Under the pieces are notes generated by a model, which ran no database searches, was not told where the DNA came from, and saw only the letters and a program-made list of their open reading frames with translations. A program made the translations under genes and the position numbers. Below, one piece after another: positions 50,318-61,216 of a stretch of DNA of 64,000 nt (within the stretch, counting starts at the first letter, position 1; each line of letters opens with the position of its first letter). The stretch is from Effusibacillus pohliae DSM 22757 (GTDB lineage: Bacteria > Bacillota > Bacilli > Tumebacillales > Effusibacillaceae), in the NCBI RefSeq assembly GCF_000376225.1, contig NZ_AQXL01000134.1, positions 62,001 through 126,000 on the forward strand. Reading direction: 5' to 3'.

Positions 50318-51223
50318 TCACTGGCTGAACTTGTTGAGAGCGGTGAAAAATTCCTTCAGAAACTCGTAGAACAGCTTTTCCGAAGGCGCCAGCTCACGGT
50401 TGTTGGGAATGATGACGCCGACCGTGCGCGTCACGTTCGGTTCGATCACTGGAATTTTAACGGTTGTGCGCGGTGTGTTGTCGATCAGCGTCACTTCCGG
50501 CAGCAGCGTCACCCCCAGCCCGGCGGCGACCAACCCTTTGATCGCGTCAATATCCTCCCCTTCAAACGATACGTTCGGTTGGAAGCCCACCTGCTGGCAC
50601 GCATCCGTCACGATTTTCCTCAGGACAAAGCCAGTGGGAAACAGCACGAACGAATCGTTGCGCAGTTGGTACAGACGGATCGCCGATTGCTCGGCCAGCG
50701 GGTGGTGGGAAGGCAGCAGGGCGACGATTTGCTCGACGAAAAAAATCTGCCCGCGCACCTCCCTGTCATTTGTCGGTACGGGACCGACAAACGCCAGATC
50801 GATCTCCCCCCTGATCACCGCGTCCCTTAAATAGGACAGGGAACCTTGCCGCAATTCAAATCCGACATCCGGGTACTGCGAACGAAACGCCGAGATTACG
50901 GTCGGCAGCGTATGAGCCGCCAGGCTGCTGGGAAAGCCGACGCGGATCGTGCCCCTTTCCGGATCGAGAAACTCGTCGATCTCCTGTTTCGCTTTGTCGA
51001 TCTCTTTCATCGCCATTTCGATGTGCTCCAGAAAAATCTTGCCAACCGGAGTCAGCCGCACATTCCGCCCCTCCCGGATGAACAGCTGGACCCCCAGCTC
51101 CTCTTCCAGATTGACGATCTGCCGGCTGACGGCCGATTGCGCCACATGCAGAGCGTGCGCCGCTTCCGTCACATGCTCCCGTTTCGCTACCTCAATAAAA
51201 TATTTCAACTGCCGCAACTCCAT
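50318..51223 (-). CDS. gltC: LysR-type regulator of glutamate synthase, GltC
   Basis: The 301-residue protein is very close to B. subtilis GltC over its whole length as I recall it: MELRQLKYFIEVAKREHV, AQSAVSRQIVNLEEELGVQL, ERGTIRVGFPSSLA, GEDIDAIKGLVAAGLGVTLL and PNNRELAPSEKLFYEFL. GltC activates gltAB transcription depending on 2-oxoglutarate and glutamate. It is transcribed away from gltB, with the shared control region between 51224 and 51424. Confidence 0.94.
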   Translation of the reverse strand: MELRQLKYFIEVAKREHVTEAAHALHVAQSAVSRQIVNLEEELGVQLFIREGRNVRLTPVGKIFLEHIEMAMKEIDKAKQEIDEFLDPERGTIRVGFPSSLAAHTLPTVISAFRSQYPDVGFELRQGSLSYLRDAVIRGEIDLAFVGPVPTNDREVRGQIFFVEQIVALLPSHHPLAEQSAIRLYQLRNDSFVLFPTGFVLRKIVTDACQQVGFQPNVSFEGEDIDAIKGLVAAGLGVTLLPEVTLIDNTPRTTVKIPVIEPNVTRTVGVIIPNNRELAPSEKLFYEFLKEFFTALNKFSQ

Positions 51224-51424
51224 CCAAATCCCCTCGATTTGTATCGTTCTCTTTTTGCGATCATTTTTATCTAAATTATATATTGTTAATATGAATGTTC
51301 AACCCTAAAATAGATATCAACCGTACTGTTTGATGTGCGTTCGATTCGTACAGAGAGAAACCGGACAAAGAAAAAAAGGCGCCGGTAAATTTGCAAGATT
51401 TCAACAGAAGAAGGAGTGGAGGTC
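51224..51424. promoter_or_regulatory. gltC-gltB divergent control region
   Basis: This AT-rich interval contains several dyad fragments (ATCTAAATTATATAT, AATAGATAT) where GltC boxes are expected. I cannot assign exact sites. Confidence 0.45.
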
Positions 51425-54400
51425 ATGACGATGCGAGGGTTGCCGGGCAAGCAGGGGCTGTATGACCCATCCTATGAACATGATGCGTGCGGGATCGGTT
51501 TTATCGCCAACCTGAAAGGGAAAGCGTCGCACGAAACGGTGAAAAAAGGGTTGGAGATGCTGTGCCGGATGGAGCATCGGGGGGCGCTTGGCAGCGACCC
51601 GGAAACGGGCGACGGCGCCGGCATCATGCTGCAGATTCCGCATGCGTTTTTTGCGAAAACCTGCGGCGAGGCGAAGATTGAACTGCCTGCACAGAGCAGA
51701 TATGGCGTCGGCATGCTGTTTTTGCCGATGGATGAGACTCGCCGGGCAGTTTGCGAGAAACGGCTGGAATCGATCATTCAGGCGGAAGGGCAGCACCTAT
51801 TGGGTTGGCGCACCGTTCCGACCGACAGCGGCAAAATCGGCCAGTTGGCGAGAGCGAGCCAACCGTTCATCCGCCAGGTGCTGATCGGCGCTAGCGACGA
51901 CATCGCGGATACGATCTCGTTTGAACGAAAACTGTATGTCATCCGCAAGCAATTTGAAAAAGCGGTCGGCCGCGATGTGTACGTCGCAAGCCTCTCAAGC
52001 CGGACGATCGTCTACAAAGGGCTCTTAACGCCGCAGCAGTTGGGCGATTTTTACCTGGATCTGCGGGATCCGTCGTTCGCGTCCGCCTTTTCGCTGGTGC
52101 ACTCGCGCTTCAGCACGAACACGTTCCCGAGCTGGGAGCGGGCGCATCCGAACCGCTATCTGATTCACAACGGAGAGATCAACACGCTGCAGGGTAACAT
52201 CAACTGGATGATGGCGCGGGAAAAAATGTTCGCGTCGGACGCTTTCGGCGACGACATCAAAAAAGTCTTGCCGATCATCGACATGGAGGGCAGCGACTCG
52301 GCGATTCTGGACAACTGTTTTGAATTTTTCGTGCTGGCGGGACGCTCCCTGCCGCACGTGGCGATGATGATGATACCGGAACCGTGGGATCAGGACCCCC
52401 ACATGACCGACCCGAAAAAAGCGTTTTACGAGTACCACAGCTGCCTGATGGAAGCGTGGGACGGCCCAACCGCCATCTCGTTTACGGACGGAAAACGGAT
52501 CGGAGCGATCCTCGACCGGAACGGCCTGCGTCCGGCCCGTTACTATGTGACGACGGACGACACGATCATCTTTGCGTCCGAATTCGGCGTGCTCGACGTG
52601 CCGGAAGAAAACGTGCTCCAGAAAGGGCGCCTCAGCCCCGGCCGGATGCTGCTGGTCGATCTCGAACAGGGACGGATCGTGTCCGACGAGGAGATCAAAC
52701 ATCAGATCGCAAGCGAACATCCGTACCGTAAATGGCTGACAGACAACCTGCTGCCGCTGGAAAATCTGCCGGCGGCTGATGCGGAACCGGAGCTGGACAG
52801 CAAGACGATTTTGCAACTGCAAAAAGCGTTCGGCTATACGCAGGAAGAACTGAACAAACAGCTGGCGCCAATGGTGACGGAAGCGAAAGACCCTCTTGGC
52901 TCGATGGGGATCGATACGCCGCTGGCCGTGCTGTCCGACCGGCCGCAGCTGTTGTACAACTACTTCAAACAGTCGTTTGCGCAGGTGACCAACCCGCCGA
53001 TCGACGCGATCCGCGAAGCATGCGTCATTTCGACGGTGACGACGCTCGGCTCGGAAGGCAACCTGCTGCAGCCTGACGCCGCAAACTGCCGTCGCATCCG
53101 GCTGGAAATGCCGATTTTGTCCGATGAACAATTGGCGCAGCTGCGGTACAATCCGCATTCCGATTTTAAAGTGAAGACGCTGCCGATCCTGTTCCCGGCT
53201 GCCAACGGCGAAGAAGAGCTGGAGAATGCGCTCGACCGGTTGTTCGCGGCGGCCGATGCGGCGATCGAAGACGGGTACAGCCTGCTGATCCTGTCCGACC
53301 GGGGAATCGATTCGGAGCGGGCGGCCATTCCGGCATTGCTGGCTGTCAGCGGTCTGCATCATCATCTGGTCCGTCAGGGCACGCGGACGAAAGTCAGCCT
53401 GCTCGTCGAATCGGGCGAACCGCGCGACGTGCACCAATTTTCGATGCTGATCGGTTACGGTGCGGACGCGGTCAACCCGTATCTGGCGATCGCCACGCTG
53501 AAACAGTTGATCGAACAAAACGTGCTGGCGGATGTGACGCATGCGGAAGCGGTGGAAACATATATCCGCACGGCGACGGAAGGCGTCGTCAAGGTGATGT
53601 CGAAAATGGGCATCTCGACGGTGCAGAGTTATCGCGGCGCGCAGATTTTCGAGGCGATCGGGATCGGCCAGTCGGTGATCGACCGTTACTTCACCCGTAC
53701 CTCGTCGCAAATCGGGGGGATCGGGCTCGCTGAGATCGCGAAAGAAACTCTGATGCGGCACGCGCAGGCGTTCCAGTCGGAAGCAGCAGACAAGCTGGAG
53801 CCGGGCAGCGATTTTCAATGGCGGCGTGACGGCGAGTATCACGCGTTCAACCCGAAAACGGTGCATACACTGCAGCGGGCTTGCCGCCAGGGCGACTACG
53901 GATTGTTTAAAAAATATTCGGAGATGGCCAACGAGCAGCAGCTGGCCTTCCTGCGAAACCTGTTCGAGTTCAAGACCGACCGCCAGCCGGTGCCGATCGA
54001 CGAAGTGGAATCGGTCGAATCGATTTGCCGCCGCTTCAAGACGGGCGCCATGTCGTACGGCGCGCTGAGCCAGGAGGCGCACGAAGCCCTGGCGATCGCG
54101 ATGAACCGGATCGGCGGCAAAAGCAACAGCGGTGAGGGCGGTGAAGATCCAAAGCGCTATGTTCCGGATGAAAACGGCGATTCGCGGCGCAGCGCGATCA
54201 AGCAGGTGGCGTCGGGGCGGTTTGGCGTCACCAGCCACTATCTGATCAATGCGGACGAGATTCAGATTAAAATGGCGCAAGGAGCGAAACCGGGAGAGGG
54301 CGGCCAGCTGCCGGGCAACAAGGTGTACCCGTGGATCGCGGAAGTGCGCGGCTCAACGCCGGGAGTCGGCTTGATTTCGCCGCCGCCGCACCATGACATC

Positions 54401-56023
54401 TATTCGATCGAAGACCTGGCACAATTGATTTTTGACCTGAAAAATGCGAACCCTGCCGCCCGCATCAGCGTCAAACTGGTGGCGAAAGCAGGAGTCGGCA
54501 CGATCGCGGCCGGAGTGGCAAAAGGGCTGGCCGACGTAATCGTGATTAGCGGGCACGAAGGCGGCACGGGTGCGTCGCCGCGCACCAGTATCAAGCATGC
54601 CGGCCTGCCGTGGGAACTGGGGTTGGCGGAAACCCACCAGACCCTTTTGCTGAACCGTCTGCGCGATCGGGTGGTACTGGAGACGGACGGCAAGCTGATG
54701 ACCGGCCGCGACGTAGTCATCGCCGCTCTGTTGGGAGCGGAAGAGTTCGGCTTCTCGACCGCTGCGCTGGTGGTTCTCGGCTGCGTGATGGCGCGCGTCT
54801 GTCATCTTGACACATGTCCGGTTGGCGTCGCAACGCAAAACCCGGAACTGCGCAAGAAGTTCATGGGCGACCCGGAGCATGTCGTCAACTTCATGCGCTT
54901 TGTCGCCCAGGAAGTACGGGAAATCATGGCGCAGTTGGGCTTCCGGACAATCGAGGAAATGGTCGGCCGCACCGATGTGCTGACCGTTGGCGAACGGGCG
55001 AAATCGCATTGGAAAGCCAAGCATCTGGACCTGTCCCCGCTTTTGTACCAGCCGGATGTGCCGGTGGAAGTCGGCCGATTCTACCGGCAGCCGCAGGATC
55101 ACAAGCTGGATGAAACGCTCGACCGACAGCAGCTGCTCAAGCTTTGCGAACCGGCGCTGGTGGGAGGGCAGCGCGTACAGGCGACACTGCCGATCGGCAA
55201 CACGAACCGCGTCACAGGCACGATCCTCGGCAGCGAAGTGACCAAACGCTGCGGGGCGGAAGGATTGCCGGAAGATACGATTCGCCTGCATTTCAAAGGA
55301 TCGGCCGGGCAAAGCTTTGGCGCGTTCATTCCGAAAGGCATCACGCTGACCTTGGAAGGAGACGCCAACGATTACGTGGGCAAAGGCCTGTCCGGCGGCA
55401 AGATCGCGATTTACCCGGCGGAAAACGCAACGTTTGTACCGGAAGAAAATGTGATCATCGGCAACGTGGCATTTTACGGAGCCACCGCAGGTGAGGCTTA
55501 CATCCGCGGCATCGCCGGCGAACGATTCTGCGTCCGCAACAGCGGTGCGCACGCGGTGGTGGAAGGAGTCGGCGATCACGGATGCGAGTATATGACGGGC
55601 GGACGGGTCGTCATCCTCGGTCCGGTCGGCAAGAATTTTGCCGCCGGCATGTCGGGCGGTATCGTCTACGTGCTGGCACAAGAGGCGGAGCGGTTAGCAG
55701 CGCTTTGCAACCGGGAGATGGTGCTGTTGGAGGCGTTGCAAGATGAGCAGGAAATCGCAGAAGTCAAATCCATGATCGAAAAGCATGTGGAGTACACGGG
55801 GAGCCGGCACGCACAGGAGATTCTCGACCAGTGGGAGCAGATGGTCGGCAGGTTCGTGAAAGTGATTCCGAAAGATTACAAGCGGATGCTGGAATCGATC
55901 GAGCAGTTGAAGCAATCCGGGCTGAACGAGCCGGAAGCGATACTTGCCGCGTTCGAAATCAACAAAGAGAAAAGTGGCAAGCAAGCGGCGAAAAAGATCG
56001 ATCCGCAGCCAATTCTGTCTTAA
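51425..56023 (+). CDS. gltB: Glutamate synthase large subunit
   Basis: GltB (GltA in Bacillus) makes two glutamates from glutamine and 2-oxoglutarate. The 1532-residue proenzyme starts with a short propeptide; cleavage before Cys22 (HDACGIG) frees the catalytic amidotransferase cysteine. Then come the glutaminase domain (to about 420), the central domain, the FMN-binding synthase domain ([31 protein letters not shown]) and a 3Fe-4S cluster site at Cys1120, Cys1126 and Cys1131. The beta-helix domain ([19 protein letters not shown]) closes the protein. The ATG at 51425 follows GAAGGAG. The small subunit gltD is not adjacent. Confidence 0.96.
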   Translation: MTMRGLPGKQGLYDPSYEHDACGIGFIANLKGKASHETVKKGLEMLCRMEHRGALGSDPETGDGAGIMLQIPHAFFAKTCGEAKIELPAQSRYGVGMLFLPMDETRRAVCEKRLESIIQAEGQHLLGWRTVPTDSGKIGQLARASQPFIRQVLIGASDDIADTISFERKLYVIRKQFEKAVGRDVYVASLSSRTIVYKGLLTPQQLGDFYLDLRDPSFASAFSLVHSRFSTNTFPSWERAHPNRYLIHNGEINTLQGNINWMMAREKMFASDAFGDDIKKVLPIIDMEGSDSAILDNCFEFFVLAGRSLPHVAMMMIPEPWDQDPHMTDPKKAFYEYHSCLMEAWDGPTAISFTDGKRIGAILDRNGLRPARYYVTTDDTIIFASEFGVLDVPEENVLQKGRLSPGRMLLVDLEQGRIVSDEEIKHQIASEHPYRKWLTDNLLPLENLPAADAEPELDSKTILQLQKAFGYTQEELNKQLAPMVTEAKDPLGSMGIDTPLAVLSDRPQLLYNYFKQSFAQVTNPPIDAIREACVISTVTTLGSEGNLLQPDAANCRRIRLEMPILSDEQLAQLRYNPHSDFKVKTLPILFPAANGEEELENALDRLFAAADAAIEDGYSLLILSDRGIDSERAAIPALLAVSGLHHHLVRQGTRTKVSLLVESGEPRDVHQFSMLIGYGADAVNPYLAIATLKQLIEQNVLADVTHAEAVETYIRTATEGVVKVMSKMGISTVQSYRGAQIFEAIGIGQSVIDRYFTRTSSQIGGIGLAEIAKETLMRHAQAFQSEAADKLEPGSDFQWRRDGEYHAFNPKTVHTLQRACRQGDYGLFKKYSEMANEQQLAFLRNLFEFKTDRQPVPIDEVESVESICRRFKTGAMSYGALSQEAHEALAIAMNRIGGKSNSGEGGEDPKRYVPDENGDSRRSAIKQVASGRFGVTSHYLINADEIQIKMAQGAKPGEGGQLPGNKVYPWIAEVRGSTPGVGLISPPPHHDIYSIEDLAQLIFDLKNANPAARISVKLVAKAGVGTIAAGVAKGLADVIVISGHEGGTGASPRTSIKHAGLPWELGLAETHQTLLLNRLRDRVVLETDGKLMTGRDVVIAALLGAEEFGFSTAALVVLGCVMARVCHLDTCPVGVATQNPELRKKFMGDPEHVVNFMRFVAQEVREIMAQLGFRTIEEMVGRTDVLTVGERAKSHWKAKHLDLSPLLYQPDVPVEVGRFYRQPQDHKLDETLDRQQLLKLCEPALVGGQRVQATLPIGNTNRVTGTILGSEVTKRCGAEGLPEDTIRLHFKGSAGQSFGAFIPKGITLTLEGDANDYVGKGLSGGKIAIYPAENATFVPEENVIIGNVAFYGATAGEAYIRGIAGERFCVRNSGAHAVVEGVGDHGCEYMTGGRVVILGPVGKNFAAGMSGGIVYVLAQEAERLAALCNREMVLLEALQDEQEIAEVKSMIEKHVEYTGSRHAQEILDQWEQMVGRFVKVIPKDYKRMLESIEQLKQSGLNEPEAILAAFEINKEKSGKQAAKKIDPQPILS

Positions 56024-56042
56024 AAATCGGCAGGATACGATC

Positions 56043-56082
56043 GGCGGCGAGGGCAGCGAGAGAGCAAACCCGCCGCCTTTTT
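56043..56082 (+). terminator. Terminator of gltB
   Basis: GGCGGCG/CGCCGCC (56043-56049 and 56071-56077), followed by five T. Confidence 0.8.
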
Positions 56083-56208
56083 CATTTGATCGTTGACTGC
56101 ACTCCCGATCGTTAAAGAAAAACAAAGAAATCGGAAGAATAGCGGCGAATGTTTCGGATTTTGGCGAAACAGAACCGTTTTTTGTTCCCGTTTGATCGTC
56201 CGGCCGGA

Positions 56209-56237
56209 TTGTGGGAAGCGGCAACACGTGGTATGAT
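56209..56237 (+). promoter_or_regulatory. Promoter of the six-tRNA cluster
   Basis: TTGTGG (56209-56214), 17 bases, TATGAT (56232-56237) with a TGG extension. Confidence 0.6.
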
Positions 56238-56312
56238 ACCATTTGTCGCGACAAAACAACGGTAGACTGAAGGCAAGCGATCCCAATTGCCAGTCTGGCA
56301 AACGAAATATAC

Positions 56313-56399
56313 GCGGTCGTGGCGGAATTGGCAGACGCGCAAGATTCAGGTTCTTGTGGGTGCAAGCCCGTGGAGGTTCAAGTCCTCTCGACCGCACCA
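56313..56399 (+). tRNA. tRNA-Leu (CAG)
   Basis: Class II tRNA with a long variable arm; acceptor GCGGTCG/CGACCGC, anticodon loop TTCAGGT in CAAGA/TCTTG, CCA encoded. Confidence 0.96.
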
Positions 56400-56410
56400 A
56401 ATGTTACTTG

Positions 56411-56497
<87 letters not shown>

Positions 56498-56557
56498 TCA
56501 GTGAGATGTCGTAAAGGGTTCGGCGCATTGTAAGCCGTGCCGTTTTGCGGAAGATGT

Positions 56558-56634
56558 CGGAATGTAGCGCAGCTTGGTAGCGCGCACGCTTCGGGAGCGT
56601 GAGGTCCAGGGTTCAAATCCCTGCATTCCGACCA
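56558..56634 (+). tRNA. tRNA-Pro (CGG)
   Basis: Acceptor CGGAATG/CATTCCG, anticodon loop TTCGGGA in CACGC/GCGTG, CCA encoded. Confidence 0.96.
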
Positions 56635-56655
56635 TTTTTTATGCAAGTTCACTTT

Positions 56656-56731
<76 letters not shown>

Positions 56732-56761
56732 CCAAAACAAAGTGACGCAGCAAAAACAAGT

Positions 56762-56837
56762 GCCACCTTAGCACAGTTGGTAGTGCACATCACTCGTAAT
56801 GATGGGGTCGCCGGTTCGAGTCCGGCAGGTGGCTCCA
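56762..56837 (+). tRNA. tRNA-Thr (CGT)
   Basis: Acceptor GCCACCT/AGGTGGC, anticodon loop CTCGTAA in CATCA/TGATG, CCA encoded. Confidence 0.96.
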
Positions 56838-56843
56838 TTTTTT

Positions 56844-56928
56844 GGAGGGGTACCAAAGTGGCCAAATGGGGCGGACTGTAAATCCGTTGGCTTTGCCTTC
56901 GTAGGTTCGAATCCTACCCCCTCCACCA
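56844..56928 (+). tRNA. tRNA-Tyr (GTA)
   Basis: Class II tRNA; acceptor GGAGGGG/CCCCTCC, anticodon loop CTGTAAA in CGGA/TCCG, CCA encoded. Confidence 0.96.
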
Positions 56929-56966
56929 TAGTCTGATGAAATCGCATACGGGTGTATACATTAACA

Positions 56967-57000
56967 AACGGGGGAGCGGGGACTCCCTCGTTTTCTTTTA
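56967..57000 (+). terminator. Terminator of the tRNA cluster
   Basis: A 10-bp stem AACGGGGGAG/CTCCCTCGTT with one G-T pair, followed by TTTTCTTTT. Confidence 0.85.
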
Positions 57001-57024
57001 ACCAGCGGGAAAGGAAGTGACAGG

Positions 57025-58413
57025 GTGAAGTTGCCTCCCGTGTTTCTCGAGAAAATGGAGCGGCAGTTGGGCAGCGAGTTTCCGCGATTTTTGCAAAGTT
57101 ACGAGCAGCCGAGGGCGGCCGGATTACGGGCCAACCGCTTGAAAATTTCGCCGGAAAGGTTGCGGGAACTGCTCCCTTATTTGCAGGAGCGGGTGCCTTG
57201 GTGCAGTGACGGTTTTTATTACAATGAAGCGGAAGTCAGACCGGCGAAACATCCTTATTACTACGCGGGCCTCTATTACATACAAGAACCGAGCGCCATG
57301 CTGCCTGCCGAACTGCTGCAGGTTGGCCCGGGGGAGCGCGTGCTCGATTTGTGTGCGGCGCCCGGCGGCAAATCGGTGCAGCTTGCTTCGCAACTGGGCA
57401 GGGAAGGGCTGTTGGTGGTGAACGATCCGCATCCGCAGCGGGCGAAGGTACTTTTGAAAAATATCGAGCGCTGCGGCATCGTCAACGCGATTGTGCTGAA
57501 CGAGACGCCTGAGCGTTTGGCAGCCGCTTTCTCCCGTTTTTTTGATAAAATTTTGGTGGACGCGCCCTGTTCCGGCGAAGGCATGTTTCGCAAAGAGCCG
57601 GAGATGGCTCACCGCTGGAGCGAACAGGAAGTGGCCAAATACTCGGCGTGGCAGGCGTCGATTCTGGCCGCTGTCCCGGCGATGCTGCGTTCTGGCGGAG
57701 AAATGGTGTACTCCACGTGCACCTTTTCGGGAGAAGAAAATGAACAGCAGGTGGACCGCTTCCTATCCGCCCATGCGGAATTCGAACTGGTCGGGATGCG
57801 TCGGCTGTGGCCGCATGAGGTGAAGGGCGAGGGACATTTTGCCGCTAAAATGAAACACGTTGCCGGGCACACTAGGGGCAGCGAAAGCGAACGCGCTGCC
57901 GCCATCCGGAAGCCGCAAACACCTCCTGTTTCGGCGGCAGCCCGGCAAGCGATTGCCGAATTTTCGCGACAGGTGTGGGGCTATCCGGATCTGTGGCGGC
58001 AGTTGCTGCCTGCCGGCGGAACGGTGGTCGAACGATCGGGTCATCTGCTGTGGGAAAGCGACGAATTGCCGCCGCTGCGGGGGCTGAAAGTGATTCGTTC
58101 CGGCTGGCTGCTGGGTACGGTGGAAAAAGGCCGGTTTCGCCCCAGTGCCGCCTTTGCGCTCGGACTGCCGCCAGAGGCTGTGCAAGCTGCGGTGCAGCGG
58201 TGTGACCTGTCAGCAGCAAGCGAGCAGGAGAATTATCTGGTAGTTCGCTATTTGCGCGGGGAGACTCTGCAGTACGAAGGAAACGTGTGGGCCAAGGGAT
58301 GGCATCTGGTGACGGCCGACGGGTTTCCGCTCGGTTGGGCGAAGGGAGCCGGCACCTGGCTGAAAAATGAGTTTCCTCCCGGTTGGCGCTGGGAAGACGG
58401 GGAAGAGCGATGA
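57025..58413 (+). CDS. RsmF/RsmB-type rRNA (cytosine-C5) methyltransferase
   Basis: The 462-residue NOL1/NOP2/Sun-family enzyme methylates cytosine C5 in rRNA with SAM. Motifs are the SAM-binding LDLCAAPGGKSVQLA near residue 110, the motif IV cysteine in VDAPCSGEGMFRKEPE, and motif VI VYSTCTFSGEENEQQV with the catalytic Cys. The N-terminal domain and the C-terminal RsmF-type extension (about residue 290 onward) point to the RsmF group rather than RsmB; no NusB domain is present. The start is GTG at 57025. It is followed after nine bases by a pseudouridine synthase. Confidence 0.9.
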   Translation: MKLPPVFLEKMERQLGSEFPRFLQSYEQPRAAGLRANRLKISPERLRELLPYLQERVPWCSDGFYYNEAEVRPAKHPYYYAGLYYIQEPSAMLPAELLQVGPGERVLDLCAAPGGKSVQLASQLGREGLLVVNDPHPQRAKVLLKNIERCGIVNAIVLNETPERLAAAFSRFFDKILVDAPCSGEGMFRKEPEMAHRWSEQEVAKYSAWQASILAAVPAMLRSGGEMVYSTCTFSGEENEQQVDRFLSAHAEFELVGMRRLWPHEVKGEGHFAAKMKHVAGHTRGSESERAAAIRKPQTPPVSAAARQAIAEFSRQVWGYPDLWRQLLPAGGTVVERSGHLLWESDELPPLRGLKVIRSGWLLGTVEKGRFRPSAAFALGLPPEAVQAAVQRCDLSAASEQENYLVVRYLRGETLQYEGNVWAKGWHLVTADGFPLGWAKGAGTWLKNEFPPGWRWEDGEER

Positions 58414-58422
58414 GGTGGAACG

Positions 58423-59148
58423 ATGGCGGAAAAAGCGACGCAACGGCTGGATAAAATGTTGGCGCATATCGGGATTGGCACCCGCAAGGAGATCAAAAAA
58501 CTGGTGAAAGAAAAGCGGGTGACGGTCAACGGCGAACTGGCGAAAGACCCCGGTATGCATGTTTCGCCCGACCGCGACCAGATTCGGGTTGACGGGCAGG
58601 CGGTCGAATACCGGGTGTATATCTATTTGATGATGAACAAACCGCAGGGAGTGATTTCCGCGACGGAGGATGGGCTGTCGGAAGTGGTGATCGATTTGTT
58701 GGAGCCGCAGCATTCCGCATTTCATCCGTTCCCTGTTGGCCGGTTGGACAAGGATACGGAGGGCCTGCTGCTGCTGACGAATGATGGCAAGCTGGCCCAT
58801 CAACTGCTGTCACCGAAAAAACATGTACCCAAAACGTATTACGCCGTGATCCGGGGAACCGTGACGGAAGCGGATGCGGAAGCGTTTCGGGCAGGTGTCG
58901 TTTTGGACGACGGGTACCGCACTCTGCCGGGCGAATTGACCATTCTCCGTTCCGGGCCGGAATCGGAGATCGAATTGACCATTTATGAAGGAAAATACCA
59001 CCAAGTCAAGCGCATGTTTGAGGCGGTCGGCAAGCAGGTGACGTATTTGAAGCGGATTGCGATGGGGCCTTTGGCGTTGGATGAAACGCTGGAACCGGGC
59101 GAGTATCGCGAGCTGACGGATGAGGAAGTGGCGATGCTGCGGGGGTGA
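58423..59148 (+). CDS. RsuA-family 16S/23S rRNA pseudouridine synthase
   Basis: The 241-residue enzyme has an S4 RNA-binding domain (QRLDKMLAHIGIGTRKEIKK, residues about 7-26). The RsuA/RluB catalytic core has the key Asp in GRLDKDTEGLLLLTND near residue 110 and a late EGKYHQVKRMFEAVG. It isomerises one uridine in rRNA; the exact site cannot be told. ATG at 58423 follows GAGGTGG. It probably shares a transcript with the methyltransferase. Confidence 0.92.
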   Translation: MAEKATQRLDKMLAHIGIGTRKEIKKLVKEKRVTVNGELAKDPGMHVSPDRDQIRVDGQAVEYRVYIYLMMNKPQGVISATEDGLSEVVIDLLEPQHSAFHPFPVGRLDKDTEGLLLLTNDGKLAHQLLSPKKHVPKTYYAVIRGTVTEADAEAFRAGVVLDDGYRTLPGELTILRSGPESEIELTIYEGKYHQVKRMFEAVGKQVTYLKRIAMGPLALDETLEPGEYRELTDEEVAMLRG

Positions 59149-59416
59149 CGGACACAGGCAGCTGCTTACGACATGCCGCGTTTTTGCGGGCGATGAGGCG
59201 GCTCATGATTTACAAGAGTTCGTCAAGCTGCATCGAACCCTGGTCCCAATTAGTGATCGCTTGCGTGGAAGCCAGCACGTTCGTTCTGCATCGATTGATA
59301 AGGTTTACATAATAAAATTATAGGAAATTGCGAACAGGCGATCAAGCTTGTGACACAACGATTTTTCTGCCAACCCCTTTCCTATTTTTCAAAAACAGCA
59401 TATAATGATCTCAGAT

Positions 59417-59433
59417 AGTTTCCTTTAGGAAAA
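59417..59433. promoter_or_regulatory. MntR box 1
   Basis: AGTTTCCTTTAGGAAAA; its complement matches the Bacillus mntH operator pattern TTTGCCTTAAGGAAACT at 15 of 17 positions. It lies just downstream of TATAAT (59401-59406). Confidence 0.8.
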
Positions 59434-59526
59434 AATTATGCTGCAAGGAAACATATTTGTGGCACAAAATAGGCCCACCAACATATGTATAGAATGTGGT
59501 GGAGAGAGACATTTTTTTACCCAGAA

Positions 59527-59543
59527 AGTTTCCCTAACGAAAA
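59527..59543. promoter_or_regulatory. MntR box 2
   Basis: AGTTTCCCTAACGAAAA matches box 1 at 14 of 17 positions and lies 68 bases before the mntH start. Confidence 0.65.
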
Positions 59544-59610
59544 ACAATTGGTGCCAACCATTTTTTTGTCCCGAGTCTACAAATGATCCTTCAGAACGAG
59601 GTGAAACATC

Positions 59611-60951
59611 ATGAGTGAACAAACGCTGAACATGGAGACAGCCTGGAGACAGCCCGGCTCGCAACCATCTCTGCCGGAAGTGCACCGTTCCCTGAACATC
59701 CCGAAGACCGGTTCCTGGATCCGAAAAATCCTGGCCTTCATCGGTCCCGGCTATCTGGTGGCGGTCGGTTACATGGATCCGGGCAACTGGGCGACCGATC
59801 TCGCCGGCGGCTCGATGTTCGGGTACAAACTTTTGGCTGTCATCATGCTTTCCAACTTGATGGCCATTTTGCTGCAAGCTTTGTCCGCCAAGTTTGGAAT
59901 TGTCACCGGACGCGATTTGGCGCAGGCCTGTCGCGACCATTACAGCAAGCCGGTGGCGATATGCTTGTGGGTGCTGGCCGAATTGATGATCGCTGCCTGC
60001 GATCTGGCCGAGGTGATCGGTTCCGCCATCGCCCTCAATCTGTTGTTCGGAATTCCGCTGTTGTATGGAGTGCTGATCACCGCTTTCGATGTGCTTTTGA
60101 TCCTGCTGTTGCAAAATAAAGGATTTCGCTATATCGAATCGATTGTGATCGCTTTGATCGTGACGATCGGGATCTGTTTCGGCGTCGAACTGTTTCTCTC
60201 GAAGCCAAACGTCAAGGAAGTGCTGAGCGGATTCGTGCCTACCCCGGAAATCGTCACAAACCGGGAGATGCTGTACATCGCCATTGGGATTCTCGGCGCC
60301 ACCGTAATGCCGCATAACCTGTATCTGCACACTTCGATCGTGCAGACGCGGAAATTCGAACAAAACAGCGCAGGAAAACGGGAAGCGATCCGGTTTGCGA
60401 CAATCGATTCGACTGTCGCCCTGTTGTTTGCTTTGTTTATCAACGCAGCGATCCTGATTTTGTCGGCGTCAACCTTTCACAAGGCAGGCATGACAGATGT
60501 GGCGGAGATTGGAGACGCCTACAATCTGCTGTCGCCGATGTTGGGGACGACCGCTGCCAGCATCCTGTTTGCAGTCGCGCTGCTTGCCTCCGGCCAGAAT
60601 TCGACTCTCACAGGCACTCTGGCCGGGCAGATCATTATGGAAGGGTTCCTGAACATTCGCCTGAAACCGTGGCTGCGGCGGCTGATCACGCGCCTGATTG
60701 CGATCATTCCGGCCGTCATCGTTACTGCAGTTGCCGGTGAGAAAGGAACGGCCAATCTGCTGATCCTGAGTCAAGTGATCCTTTCCCTGCAGCTGTCGTT
60801 TGCCGTGATTCCGCTCGTTCAGTTCACCGGCGACAAACGGAAAATGGGCGAGTTTGCAAATCCGCTATGGCTGTCCATCCTTGCCTGGACGGTTGCGATC
60901 GTAATTGTAGCGCTCAACGTGTACTTGTTGTTCAATACGATCTTTGGGTAA
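59611..60951 (+). CDS. mntH: Nramp-family manganese transporter
   Basis: MntH imports Mn(II), and Fe(II) less well, with protons. The 446 residues form eleven membrane helices. Metal-binding signatures are MDPGNW with Asp56 and Asn59 in helix 1, and the helix-6 motif [10 protein letters not shown] third conserved segment, [20 protein letters not shown], is the Nramp consensus transport motif. The ATG at 59611 follows a GAGGTG site. Two MntR boxes upstream imply repression at high manganese. Confidence 0.96.
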   Translation: MSEQTLNMETAWRQPGSQPSLPEVHRSLNIPKTGSWIRKILAFIGPGYLVAVGYMDPGNWATDLAGGSMFGYKLLAVIMLSNLMAILLQALSAKFGIVTGRDLAQACRDHYSKPVAICLWVLAELMIAACDLAEVIGSAIALNLLFGIPLLYGVLITAFDVLLILLLQNKGFRYIESIVIALIVTIGICFGVELFLSKPNVKEVLSGFVPTPEIVTNREMLYIAIGILGATVMPHNLYLHTSIVQTRKFEQNSAGKREAIRFATIDSTVALLFALFINAAILILSASTFHKAGMTDVAEIGDAYNLLSPMLGTTAASILFAVALLASGQNSTLTGTLAGQIIMEGFLNIRLKPWLRRLITRLIAIIPAVIVTAVAGEKGTANLLILSQVILSLQLSFAVIPLVQFTGDKRKMGEFANPLWLSILAWTVAIVIVALNVYLLFNTIFG

Positions 60952-60968
60952 GCGATAGAAAGAGGATC

Positions 60969-61013
60969 CACATGCTGTTTCTCTCTCAAGGAGGAACAGC
61001 ATGTGCCGTTTTT
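60969..61013 (+). terminator. Terminator of mntH
   Basis: An 11-bp stem CACATGCTGTT/AACAGCATGTG with a 15-base loop, followed by T5. Confidence 0.85.
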
Positions 61014-61104
61014 AGCCAAGACCCCCCTTTGGTAACCGATTTTCGACTGGCGCGGGAAGGATTTTGCTCCCTTGTTATAGAAGAACAAGCATACCAAGCG
61101 ACCG

Positions 61105-61138
61105 ATAGCCGGCATGCAGTCATGCCGGTATCTGTTTT
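61105..61138 (+). terminator. Second hairpin before sbcD
   Basis: CCGGCATG/CATGCCGG with flanking GATA/TATC pairing and TGTTTT downstream. A TGACAG/CTGTCA repeat (61155-61169) and TATAGT (61180-61185) follow and may belong to the sbcD promoter. Confidence 0.5.
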
Positions 61139-61216
61139 GAAAATCTCTGTTCCCTGACAGGATCTGTCACACTTTACGATATAGTTGTGATAAACGGATG
61201 AGAGGGGGATTCCGGC

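Larger units (their letters stand above)
59149..59610. other. Intergenic control region of mntH
   Basis: The first part (59149-59400) holds no gene that I can support; a 35-codon frame at 59205 has a poor start. The second part carries a TATAAT at 59401-59406, two MntR boxes and an imperfect inverted repeat (CCACCAACAT/ATGTGGTGG) at about 59476-59502. Confidence 0.7.

Noticed and set aside
52025-54280. 751-codon open frame antisense to gltB
   Set aside because: The composition is Arg/His/Gln-rich as expected for the antisense frame of a GC-rich gene, no domain is visible, and gltB covers the whole stretch with conserved motifs.
59193-59312. 35- to 39-codon frame after the pseudouridine synthase
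   Set aside because: The ribosome-binding site spacing is poor, no family is recognised, and the stretch precedes a long AT-rich control region.
61164-61192. Rex operator before sbcD
   Set aside because: TCACA and TGTGA arms are present but in the wrong orientation compared with TTGTGAA...TTCACAA, and the genes are not redox-related.
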